The translations under genes were made by a program, and so were the position numbers. Below are positions 1 to 9,920 of a stretch of 64,000 nucleotides of DNA, piece by piece (within the stretch, counting starts at the first letter, position 1; every line of letters starts with the position of its first letter). The notes below the pieces were generated by a model. The model was not told the origin of the DNA and ran no database searches. It saw only the letters and a list, made by a program, of their open reading frames with translations. Source of the DNA: Oikopleura dioica (taxonomy: Eukaryota > Chordata > Appendicularia > Copelata > Oikopleuridae); the NCBI GenBank assembly GCA_907165135.1, contig OU015566.1, positions 436,501-500,500 on the forward strand, in the 5' to 3' direction.

Positions 1-611
1 CGTAAAGCTTTGTAAAAATTGCTTTTTGACTATGGTGCGGACAATTTACGTTCCGAGATAAAGCCTGCATTCAAAAATATGAATATTTAAGTGGACAAGA
101 CTTATTGGACTTCAATCTTCTGTCGATCCCTATGGCTTGTCCTGTTTGTTGTTGGATGGTATTTCGCGATTAAAGACATGACTTCAAACTGATCTTTCTG
201 AATTCCCATAAATTAATGAAAATTGTATAAGCTTACCAGTGACGTCCTGTTAAATTTATTCTTTCAAGTTTTACATTTTCTAACAACAAAAATATATCTC
301 TTTTTGTCATGTTTATAGTATATTTTATAAGTTTACTGACACAATCCGGAGTATTTTGTGATTCCGGGAGGTTATTCTATTTTTTGGCCGGAAAATACTA
401 AGCCCCGGCCGGAAACACCTCCTGAGATGCGGTCGAAAGCCAACATGAAGAAAGCTTATCGATAGATAGCTCTTTGCCAATCTTCAAGTAAACATCCATG
501 AATACATACTTTAAGAATTATAAGAAACAATCAACATGTATTTTTTGCTTTTAATAAATACTTAATTTCAACAGAGACAGGTACAAATACATGGAGTCAA
601 AAAAACGTCTC
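1..611. other. AT-rich intergenic stretch, no gene seen
   Basis: No convincing exon was found on either strand. The last 20 bases resemble the end of the hairpin tail (GAGTCAAAAAAACGTCTCTT) of the SINE-like family described elsewhere in the window, cut by the next element. Confidence 0.5.
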
Positions 612-615
612 TTAA

Positions 616-1308
616 GGGGGAGTATAACGCTTTTTTGAAAGTCGGTATTTTAATCATCTCTCTCAAGATTCTTGTAGCTTAGGCCTGGACTACTAAAAAA
701 GATAATAATTTTTTTTCTTATTTTTCAGAAAAAGTACCTTAGAATGACATTTAAAGTTGTTTAACCGCGCCTAGTGAAATTTTCCCGCGACATTCTGTAT
801 TAATTTTCTTTATCCAGAGTCGTATATTTTTTTCATTTTTATGAATTTTTTCAATCAGAGATGAATGTTCTCACAAGAAAAAAGCAAAAATATCCTACTC
901 GTCATTTTTAACTACCGATTGACCTCATGAAAATCTTCATTTTTGGAACCACTTCTGCAAAAAAAAAATTTTGTTGAGAATTTTTAGAGTTTACAAAATT
1001 TCCTTTAAAACAGCCCTAGATAAGGGAATGAAGTTTCTAAAACCATTAGCGTTTTCATGATTGAAAATTAATTTCTTAGAAAAATTTCAATTCTCCGAGA
1101 GGCCAAAATCGCAATTTTTTGAAAACGGGATTCAGTTTCAGCTTTCTACTGCCAAAACCGCTTGAATTAATGAGAATCCGAGAAAAACAGCCCTAGATAT
1201 TGGTCATATCTAACTACTCGAGGAAGAATTTTTGGGATAGCTAAGGTGCTCTGGAAATAAGAGCAAATCTCCGATCCCCCTTTAGCCGAAAATGCGTGAT
1301 ACTCCCCC
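616..1308. mobile_element. TTAA-flanked TIR element (MITE, about 693 bp)
   Basis: The ends are inverted copies of GGGGGAGTATAACGC / GCGTGATACTCCCCC, each bordered by TTAA (612-615 and 1309-1312). A TTAA target duplication is typical of piggyBac-type transposition. There is no coding capacity, so it is non-autonomous. It sits in the hairpin tail of a SINE-like element and abuts the next MITE, sharing one TTAA. Confidence 0.7.
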
Positions 1309-1312
1309 TTAA

Positions 1313-1706
1313 GGGGGGGGGGTCGACGAGAATCGGGATTTTTAGAAACAAAATTCCGAGAAAACCTGATTGGCTGGAAAAATTTGGACTTTTTAGTTGA
1401 AAAGAAAAGGGTTGAAAAAATCTATCGGCGAAAAGAAGAAAAAATTTTGACCAGAAAAAATGGCCGAAAACTTGTCTCAAAGTGGACCCCAAATTGCCAT
1501 TTTGGCAATTTTCTGATTTTTTCGTCATTTTTTTTCGGACACTTTTGGTAAAGAAGTGCACAAAATTTCTGCGAAGACTCGCGAAACTCTTTGCCGATAG
1601 ATTCTTAATACCCTTTTTTTCCCAACCGAGAAGTCAAAATAAACTTACGCAATCGGGTTTTTCGGGAAATTTGTTTTTAAGATTCTTATTCTCGTTGACC
1701 TCCCCC
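1313..1706. mobile_element. TTAA-flanked TIR MITE, family B copy 1
   Basis: Ends are GGGGGGGTCGACGAGAATCG and its near inverse (TTCTCGTTGACCTCCCCC), with TTAA on both sides. The length (about 394 bp) and interior match copies at 4226-4617 and 5461-5849. The weak ORFs in it are shared by the three copies on both strands and look like inverted-repeat artefacts, not genes. Confidence 0.8.
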
Positions 1707-1800
1707 TTAAACTCATAATAACAATATAAATACATTTTTCGTAAATAAATAAAATAAACCTAAATGTGATTCTTGACATTTATGCATAAAGAATATTAAA

Positions 1801-2066
1801 AGAGACGTTTTCAAAACGAAGAGGGGGTTATAATTCGGGCCTATGATTCGAGCCATCCAATATCTCTAGAATCTGAGCTAATGGTTAGGGTTAGGGACTG
1901 GGAACTCTTCAGGGGGGTCCGGGGGGCGAAGCCCTCTAGTTTAGGCCTTAGATTGGGGTCCCGGGGGGCGTAGCCCCCTTGGTTAGGTTTAGGCTTAGGG
2001 GCAGCCCGAATGATAACCCCCTACTACCTTTCAAAAAAATATCGAGTCAAAAAAACGTCTCTTCTA
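1801..2066. repeat. SINE-like hairpin tail with a nested TIR element
   Basis: Arms AAAAGAGACGTTTT (1800-1813) and GTCAAAAAAACGTCTCTT (2045-2062) form the hairpin tail of the SINE-like family. In the loop sits a nested element (about 1826-2024) with ends GGGGGTTATAATTCGGGC / GCCCGAATGATAACCCCC. Its interior holds TTAGGG-like runs and two GGGGGGCGNAGCCCYCT hairpins. Confidence 0.6.
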
Positions 2067-2384
2067 AAAGAAATTCAATTAAGTAAGTATTTTAAATTTT
2101 TTGTTCACACATCTGTTTCTAGACTAATAATTGTTGATTTTTAAAAGTTATTTAAAATTGTTATACTCTTATTTTAAAAAATCTTTCTCAAACTAACAAT
2201 CGTTAGTCTAGATACTTATCTGCGCAGGAAATATCGGAAACACTCATATAAATATATTTATCTCATAGAAGACGCTTTTCATCTTCACAAATATATAATC
2301 GTATCTATATCAAATAGCAAACTATATCAAACAGTATGATTTATTTTGAATTCAGGTATCGCATGCGAGCGATACATGTGAGCA

Positions 2385-2667
2385 GAGTTCGAAATCTGAA
2401 AAGAAATAGCGACTGCCACTGCCAAGCGACTGCAAGCCTTTTTTGCCAAGTGACTGCCGAAATCGGCAGCTGCCACTTGCAGCTGCCAGTTGACTGCCAA
2501 AAACTGCCGATTTCGATACTTTTTGTAAAAATTTTTACAGTCAAACTAAATTCAAAACAGTCGTTTTGACAAGTTGGCAATATAAAAGAAATATTATCAT
2601 AAATATAAATGTCTCTTCTGATAGGAAAAATGGAATAAAATAGGTCACGGGAGCAAAATTTGGTCAT
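2385..2667 (+). mobile_element. SINE-like element, GGCAGCTGCC head
   Basis: It begins with the B-box-like GAGTTCGAAATCT. A head packed with ACTGCCA/GGCAGCTGCC repeats follows, then the constant block (AATTTTTACAGTCAAACTAAA) and a tail with AAATGTCTCTTCTGATAG. A second GGCAG-rich head at 2717-2960 is split by a 2740-2820 insertion with ends ATCCAAATGCCGA...TCGGCATTTGGAT. No protein is likely. Confidence 0.65.
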
Positions 2668-3229
2668 TTACGTTATTTTTCTTTGTCATTCTAGAAAGAA
2701 AAACTAATATCTTTTGAAGTGGCAGTCGGTTGGCAGCATTGATCCAAATGCATTGATCCAAATGCCGACTTTATCTATTTGGATAAACTATATGGATAAA
2801 CTCGGCATTTGGATAAAGTCCACCCCAATCGTTGGCAGCTGTCAGTTACTGCCAGTCCTTGAAAAGTGTAACTGCCACTGCCAAGTGACTGCCAAAATTG
2901 GCAGCTGCCAGTTGCAGTCGTGGCAGAACTGCCAGCAAATTTCGATTTCTGCATATAAGAAGACTCGATTTATTCTTGAATGTCTCTTTTGAAATTTAGT
3001 TTCGATAATTTGCCAACAACAATTTGATAACGGTTTTTTTTCTTCTTTTGTAAACCCCAGTTTTCTAAACATTTTCTTTATTTAAATTGACCAAAAATTT
3101 TAATTGACCAAAAATGGTAAACTAGGCAAAATAGGCGATACGATGATAAAATTTGCAATTAGTCGAAGAAAAATATATCGAAGAAAAAATTTTAAGGCCC
3201 TACGTCGGGAAATTTTTCTGAAGACTTAT

Positions 3230-3506
3230 GCACCCCCGTCAGCTTTTTCGAAAAATTGATTTTCGGAATTTCACTATTTTGACCCCGGAAATGGATTCCA
3301 CGTGTAAAAAAACGATTTTGAGGCCTCATTTTTTGAGGGTCTTTCTCGACTCCTTTTTTTTAAATTTTTGAGTTTTCTTGATCAAAACTTGCTTATGTCA
3401 AGATTTTATACTTTATCTAACTTCCAGACGCATTCAGAACAAAAAATATGGCTTTTTTAAAAATATTCATTTTTTGAAGAAAAAAGCTGACGGGGGGGGT
3501 CCTTAT
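3230..3506. mobile_element. TIR element (about 277 bp)
   Basis: Ends GCACCCCCGTCAGCTTTTT and its inverse (AAAAAGCTGACGGGGGGGG) flank an AT-rich core. A partial cognate lies at about 9165-9285 (shared GACCCCGRAAATGGATKC and TTGACGGGGGGGTCCTTA), just upstream of a CUB exon. Confidence 0.6.
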
Positions 3507-4225
3507 GAGCACTTTTGTGGACATTTGTGGACATTGTGTTTTATATTATCCAGAAAATGTATTTTTGGATGTCAACTTGAAGATTCGCAATTTAGAAATT
3601 CACAACACATGCAGGTGCCTCGTCCCGCCACGGTCCCGAAATGGAGCAAAACTGGGCAGTTGTCAGTTGTTTCGCACCTAAACCGTCGCTTTGATGCGAT
3701 TTCTTGATTTCCGATTATAAATAAGCGCTCGAGACGTTTATTCTTATCGCGAAAAAAATTTGAGCCGCAACTGAAAAAACGAAAGAAGATCACCCTTTCA
3801 AAAATCTTGAAAGCTATAAGTAAACGTGTCGAGTGTAGGGCGCCCTAAGGGTTACCTCAGTATTTGTAATAAAGATAACAGAATTTTAAGCATCATTTTA
3901 AGGAAAAATCGAATTCAGACGGCTCAATTTACAGTATTTTAACAAAATTTACTGTAGAATGTTACTGTTCAAAATATTTTCTTTTTGATATTTGATTTAT
4001 AGACTGCGCTCTTTTCAATGTCGTATTTTGAATTTCTGTTTTAAAATTTTACTGATTAGGATCATCAGACTTTTGACAATAGAGCTAGAAGTCCTCAAAA
4101 AAAAAGTTCAAATGCAATTTATTTTTCATATATAGAATACAAAGACAAAATAAAAACGAAAATGTCTTGGCAAAAGAACTCCTCAAACTCATAATTACCT
4201 TTAACTTTCGTTTTTATGAGCTTAA

Positions 4226-4617
4226 GGGGCGGGTCGACGAGAATCGGAATTTTTAAACCAATTTTCCCGAAAAACCCGATTCTGTAAACATATTTTGACT
4301 TATCAGGTGAGAACAGAAGGGTATTTAGAAGACAGCGGCAACGAGTTTCACGAGTTTTTGCAGGAATTTCGTGCACTTCATTACCAAATGTAGCATAAAA
4401 AAAATAGCGAAAAAATCGCAAAATTGCCAAAATTGCGATTTGGGGTCCACTTTGAGACACGATTACGCCCATTTTTTCTGGACAAAATTTTTTCTAGTTT
4501 TCGCCCCTGTATTTTTCAAACCCTTTTCTACTCACCTGACCAATCAGAATTTTTCATTCAAAGCTAGTTTTTCCGGAATTTTGGTTGAAAAAATCCCGAT
4601 TCTCGTCGACCTCCCCC
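4226..4617. mobile_element. TTAA-flanked TIR MITE, family B copy 2
   Basis: Ends GGGGCGGGTCGACGAGAATC and GATTCTCGTCGACCTCCCCC are bordered by TTAA at 4222-4225 and 4618-4621. Same size and interior as copies 1 and 3, including the run TTTGGCAATTTT or its variants and a GGGTCCACTTTGAGAC block. Confidence 0.8.
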
Positions 4618-4686
4618 TTAACTGTACTTCTTATTTGTATTTATTGATAAATTTTGAGATATTTTTGAAGGAATCAATTTTTCTCT

Positions 4687-6001
4687 TCAACGATTGTAAA
4701 CATCAACTCTCATACTTCCGACTCCAGGAGAGCTAGATCCGGAGTAAAAATTTCCGAAGAAAACCAAATCGAACTGATCGTATATTTCCACATCGATCTC
4801 GTCATTGCCGCAGAATTTCTGTCCTAAAATATTTCGTCAGTTTTGAACAATTGCTTGTCTGAATACCATTTAGGCACGAACTAAAATAGGGAAGTAATAA
4901 GCTAGGAAGTGACAAAAAAGGAAGTGCATTTTCTGAAGACCAATAAGATCTCTGCATTTGGCCTACCGGCCAATGAAAACCCATTTCAAAAAAATCACTT
5001 CCTTTTTTGTCACTTCCTAGCTTATTACTTCCTTATTTTGGTTCGGCCCACCATTTATTTCAACGAAGGCATCCTCGCATGAAAAACTCGATAACGAAAC
5101 ACTTCCTCTTGCTAAAATTATCTTAAGAAAAATAATTTACTTCATTTTTGTACCGGAGATACGAGAATTACTCGGGTTTAGAATCGTCAAGCTGCAGTCA
5201 AGTCCCGCAATGGAGGGGTCGATAAAGGATTCGTATTTGTCTCCATTGAATGCAATTTGATTTGCAGGGAATGTAAGGTGATTGGTGGGAGGGCCATCAA
5301 CAAAGTGTCCGCACCAATTTTGAGGTGATGGCTCGACGTTCGACAAGATGACAAATCCAGCGATTCCAGCAGCGGCGATTATTATAACCAGACAGCAGCA
5401 AATTGATGCGCAGCATTTCGATGCGTTCGACTCTATTATAATAATTTTCTCTTGGATTAAGGGGGGTCCACGAGAATCGGGATTTTCTCAACCAAAATTT
5501 CGAAAAAACCTGATTGGTTGAAAAAATTTTGATTATTTAGGTGAAAAGAAAAGAGTTTGAAGAATACATCGGGGAGGATGAAAAAAATTTTGACCAGAAA
5601 AAATGGTGGTAAACTTGTCTCAAAGAGGACCCAAAATTGGCATTTTGGCAATTTTCTAATATTTTCATCAATTTTCTCCTGCCACATCTGGTAAAGAAGT
5701 GCACGAAATTTCTGTAAACACACGTTTATTGTATACCCAATGTATTTTTCAAAGGCTTTTCTTGCCACATTTCAAATCAAAAAATTTCCATCATTTCAGG
5801 TTCTTCAGGAAATTTGGTCTTAAAATTCTGATTCTCGTCGACCTCCCCCTTAAAATTGCTCTTACTTTGCTTATCTTCCTGATAAGACGAAACTGGTTGG
5901 TTTGCGCTCTGGTTGAAATTCGTGTTTGAAAATTGTTGACCTGGAGCTGGAGATGGCTGTAAATTGGAACTTTGAAAGGATGGTGGAGGATTCGGCTTCA
6001 T
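4687..6001 (-). CDS. single-pass membrane protein with one CUB-like domain (3 exons)
   Basis: Exons 5866-6001, 5154-5432 and 4687-4823 join in phase 1/1 to about 183 codons. The protein starts with a Pro/Gln/Ser-rich tail of about 47 residues. A Cys cluster (CCASICCC) and an Ile/Ala-rich membrane segment follow, and then an extracellular part with spaced Cys and ISGQKFCG, as in the second half of CUB domains. With no signal peptide it should be type II, CUB outside. Intron 1 carries MITE 5461-5849 and intron 2 carries a TIR element (4880-5042). The donor at 5153 (GTACAA) is weak; it was chosen because the next GT gives an immediate stop. The family plan matches four other loci here. Ligand unknown. 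Confidence 0.72.
4880..5042. mobile_element. short TIR element (about 163 bp)
   Basis: Nearly perfect inverted arms AAGTAATAAGCTAGGAAGTG...CACTTCCTAGCTTATTACTT flank a loop with TTGGCCTACCGGCCAAT. The same loop palindrome occurs at 6151 and 34718 in elements with different arms. It lies in an intron of the CUB gene. Confidence 0.75.
5461..5849. mobile_element. TTAA-flanked TIR MITE, family B copy 3
   Basis: TTAA at 5457-5460 and 5850-5853 borders ends GGGGGGTCCACGAGAATCGG and its inverse. It lies inside intron 1 of the CUB gene and leaves both splice sites intact. Confidence 0.8.
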
Positions 6002-6094
6002 TTTCTCCAATTTTTTTTTCAAAATTAATATTACTTTAAAGATTTTCAACGGGAAACTCTGACAATTCAGGATGATGTTCAGCATCTATATAAT

Positions 6095-6215
6095 GGACTT
6101 AACCAATTCTTGGAAGTGAACTTTTGGATAACCATTAAGATTGCTGTATTTGGCCTACCGGCCAATCAAAACCCTTTCCATAAATATCTGTTCCAAAAAT
6201 TGGTTTTACCCAATA
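6095..6215. mobile_element. short TIR element (about 120 bp)
   Basis: Arms AACCAATTCTTGGAA / TTCCAAAAATTGGTT surround TTTGGCCTACCGGCCAATCA. The loop is shared with the elements at 4880-5042 and 34640-34818. It lies just upstream of the CUB gene start. Confidence 0.5.
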
Positions 6216-6402
6216 TAATATAGACTATATTAGAGAGTCTTTAAGGATTTGAAAAAAAACATATATTTTCGGAAAAATGGCTCATCTTATACAGAGGCTT
6301 TAATCTATTCAAATCTTGCCGTGAAAAAAAATTATCTTCATTTAAAACGATGGCTTCATTTCATCAATTTTGAAACTATTTGAATTCTTCATTAAGAATG
6401 CT

Positions 6403-6621
6403 TCATTTTATCAAAAAAAAAGAATGAAACGGAGTATATGGATCAGATGAAGCCGAATCGTTTGCGATTCGGTTGAAATTCGAGTTTGAAAACTGTTGAA
6501 CTGGAGCTGGAGATGGCTGATAATTGGAACTTGGAAAGGATGGTGGAGAGCTATAAGAACTGTCCCCGTAGGTGTATGTCGAACCCCAAGGGTTTTCTTG
6601 ATTTTGGCCGTAGTACGACAT
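6403..6621 (-). pseudogene. duplicated Pro/Ser-rich first exon
   Basis: An ATG at 6619-6621 opens a frame (MSYYGQNQENPWGS...) whose middle (SPPSFPSSNYQPSPAPVQQF) is close to the first exon of the neighbouring CUB gene (PPPSFQSSNLQPSPAPGQQF). The similarity ends before a usable splice donor and the frame stops at 6403. I read it as a tandem copy of the exon. It could still be the first exon of a variant transcript. The N-terminal YGQNQ segment may be the ancestral start. Confidence 0.5.
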
Positions 6622-7106
6622 TTTGAAACTGAATAATGAAGGAGCAACAGAATAAAATACAAATTTTATTCTAGAAATTATCAACATTTAGAGTTGTTTT
6701 AAAAACTCGAACTTTCTTTTGCTTTTTTGTCGACCCCACCGTCAAGTTAAGGAGGTGTGCGGCGGTAAAAAATGAACTCTCTAGGGACTGACCTCGAAAT
6801 ACCTCGAATAATTCTGAACAATTATAGGCTCCTCTATTATTTGAGGTTGGCCTTAAAACTCCCTTCTAACTCATGAATGAGCTCAATTTTCATCAAGCTT
6901 ATGAGAGAAGAGTAATGAGAAAAATAATGAGCCTTCGGGAAAACTGTATCCACAACGTATATATTATTTGTAACATATTTTCTAGCAAAGATTCTTCATT
7001 CAAGAAATAATTTTGTTTGAAAGATATCAGTGTACGTATTGAAAGATCAACTTTGCAATTCGATTAAAGAATGAGTTTTGATTTATTTTTAAAAATTAAA
7101 AAGAAA

Positions 7107-9551
7107 TTAATATCGATCAATATTTTTAAATCGTTTTTCCGCTTCTTTCTTGAGTTTCGAAATTTGACTTCTTGTGGGTCGTTGTGCAGGATCCTTTGTG
7201 GTGATGAGAGACTCATTGAGAGTCGAGTTCGATGAAGAGATGGATCGTGCTATAAAAGAACTTGGAGATAGAAATTGAAATAAATCAAACCATTTGGATC
7301 TTCTTCCCAAATCCACAGTTCAAATCCAGCATGCTGGTCTTCGTTGGGATTCTCATCGCTATGCCAGTATACGTCGATTTCAGTTTGATCAGTCGACCAT
7401 CCAAGAATCATGTTTAAACCCATTACATCATTCGAAAGCTTAAATTTTATTAAAAGATATTGAAATATATATTAAGCATCGAAATTCTGGAAATTTTCCT
7501 GCAGAGAAAGAATTTTCAGTCTTTTTACGATTATGAGTTTATTATTATTTTTTTTAATAAAGATTTGATAAAAGAAAACTTATGTTATATAAGGAACGGG
7601 ACTTTTTATGAGTTTTTAAGAAGAGCAAGATCAAGCTCTATAGATCGGGGTTCTAAATCTAATCCCGAACTCTGTAGTCTAAGTCTCGTCTAGTCTAGTT
7701 TGAAGCATTTTCAAAATTGCTAGTCTAAGTCTAATCTTGTCTTGAGATTTTTCAAAATTGCTAGTCTTAGTCTAGTCTAGTCTGTATTATGAATTTTAGA
7801 CATGTTTTAAAAGCAATAATTAAGCTAAATACGATGACTTGAGTCAAAAAAATTGAAATTTATGCATTCTCATATGCTAAAATAAAATCAGGGCGCGTCA
7901 AAACTGATGTTAACGTCCGATAATGGACTCTGTCTCCTCAGATTTTTTAGTCTTAGTCTAGTCTAGTCTTGCCGACTATCTTTGAGATCCGAGTTAGTCT
8001 AGTCTTACTAGTCTTTAAAACTAAGACTACAACCTGGGGACATTTCTAGCCCTATGAGTCACCCATATTATTTCTGAGCTCTCCATGGCTCATTGGCCGC
8101 TTGACTCGAGGCGCGCTATCGAAAATTCCTGTAGCCAACAACAAGACCGAGTCAAGCAAGTTATGAGTCACCAAACCGGGCTAAAAATGTCCCCAAGGAG
8201 TAGACTAGGCTAGGTCCTAGCCGGGCTAGGACTTTAGTCCGAATCAGACTCGTCTATTTTGAACCCTGCTGTAGATGTCGGGGTCTGCATTGACGATCAA
8301 AATTTTGGCTCTTTTGGCCCAATTTGATAAGGAAATTTTAAAAAATAAAGTTTTCTCTAAGATCAGGCGCGGAGCGCACCTAAGCGCCTGTGTAATGTAA
8401 AATACTGATACATTTTTTCATGTGCAGACCGTACGCGCCCTACATCCAGTTCGTCCTCAAAGATTTATTTTTTCGAGCTGCCGAGAAAAATTTTAAGCGA
8501 TTTGGATGAAACTTTTTTTGGGGCAATGTATCAAACTTCTGGACATTTTTGAGCAAATCGAATAATGTCCAGAAATTTCATAATAATTAACCATAGTTAA
8601 TTTCAATCTGACTGACGAAAGACGCAGAAAGCGGGCGATTTTTTCTTCTTTTTGCTCATTGCAACTTATTCTGTCAAATTTTTGCCACAATTAAGGGTTT
8701 GAGCTACTTGTTGGATAAATTTGAGACCTAGTCTTCAATGGGATAGTTCCTTCACTATGCAAACAAAAAAGCGTAAATCGATATCGACGCCCTGAAATTT
8801 ATCTCTCGCTTTTCCTGACAATAGTCTCAATAGATAGATAATTAATTGAATTTTCAAAAATATAAAATAATTTTCGAGAAAAAATTAATTTGTTAACAAA
8901 TTAAAACGACAAAAATTCTTCTTATTATCGTACATGAATATTGTTGTTTTTTTTTTCAAATATAAATTTCTTTAATATTCTGCGATAATATTTGTTTCTT
9001 AAAATTATTTGATTAATACTTACATAGGAGTATCCACAAATATTTTCTTCAACTGTTTCAATTTGAAGGTAGTCTCCGCACTCAGGGTCAATATCGAGGA
9101 TGTTGAGGTAGTAGTAAAGAGGAAATCCGTTCGATTTGACAGTCACTAAAATATCCAATTTTCAAACGCCACTTTGAGGGTGAAGGAGGAATTGTTTTTT
9201 GACCCAAAGCATCCATTTTCGGGGTCAAAATTTTGAAATTCCTATAATAAATTTTTCGAAAAGTGTTGACGGGGGGGTCCTTAATAATATTTTGCCAATT
9301 CGACAAATAATTATTTTCTATCCAAAATGAGAGAAGATTTTATAAAAAGTTCTTGCTCCAGAACAAAAAAGGTATAAAATTCATAATTGTCTAGAAATTA
9401 AAAAATTTGAAATTGTTCATTGTTAAGCCAACTGAGGCTTTCATAACTTACGCCCACAGCTCATGTCATCAGCGTAAAATTCCTCCGGTTCTTCGCCACC
9501 CGCTTGAGCTTCTTCAGACATGGCCTGTTCCAGCCATCCAGCAAAGTTCAT
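7107..9551 (-). CDS. CUB-domain protein, 3' part of a gene (4 exons)
   Basis: Exons 9452-9551, 9024-9145, 7291-7438 and 7107-7249 join in phases 1/0/1 and end at TAA 7107. The last intron is only 41 bp. The product has a CUB domain: SCGLTVKSNG, then DIDPECGDYLQI and ENICGYSY, then YWHSDENPNEDQHAGFELWI, followed by a basic, lysine-rich C-terminus. The start at 9551 (MNFAGWLEQAM) is uncertain; it is preceded by ATG at 9572. The exon plan and residues match the 57.3-58.4 kb gene, whose upstream exon encodes a membrane anchor. These exons may therefore be the 3' half of the 12,345-9,921 gene. The 1.6-kb intron holds a TAGTCTAGTC array. Confidence 0.7.
7620..8260. repeat. degenerate array of AGTCTAGTCTAGTC
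   Basis: The motif TAGTCTAGTC and its inverse GACTAGACTA recur in clusters at 7670-7790 and 7950-8030, then as TAGGACTTAGTC-like variants to 8260. It lies entirely inside an intron of the CUB gene. It looks like one more transposable element family with a private short motif. Confidence 0.5.
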
Positions 9552-9920
9552 TGGTGGTGTTAAAATGAGCATCTTTCCAGGCGAGAGAATAGAAACAGGG
9601 ATGTAAAATATTGAAATTTGGATTTGAAATTAACCAAGTCAAAGGTTATCATTAAATTATTGGTCTATATGCGCTCTGAGCCTGATATCATAGAAAAACT
9701 TATTTTTGATATGGATTCACAAAAATGTGACTATTCCAATCACAAATATACAATCAATATGCGTCTCCCATCTTAGAAATGACCTATTCTTTATTTTACT
9801 TATCTATTTCTTTTTATTACTATATCTTTACAAACCGGTGGAAAACTGGAGAAGAGGAGAATTTTTATGAAAAATATTTATTTTTTGAAAAAGATCTGAA
9901 TTTTTTGAAAGAATAATGAA

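Noticed and set aside
1241-1718. Open frames over the family B MITE on both strands
   Set aside because: The same frames recur in the copies at 4.2-4.7 and 5.5-5.9 kb and come from inverted repeats; no start context, splice or domain support.
2385-2397. tRNA gene suggested by GAGTTCGAAATC
   Set aside because: No cloverleaf, A box or acceptor stem could be built round it; best read as a B-box-like part of a SINE-like element.
2341-2992. Cys/Gln-rich frames across GGCAGCTGCC repeats
   Set aside because: They are translations of a short repeat motif in a mobile element.
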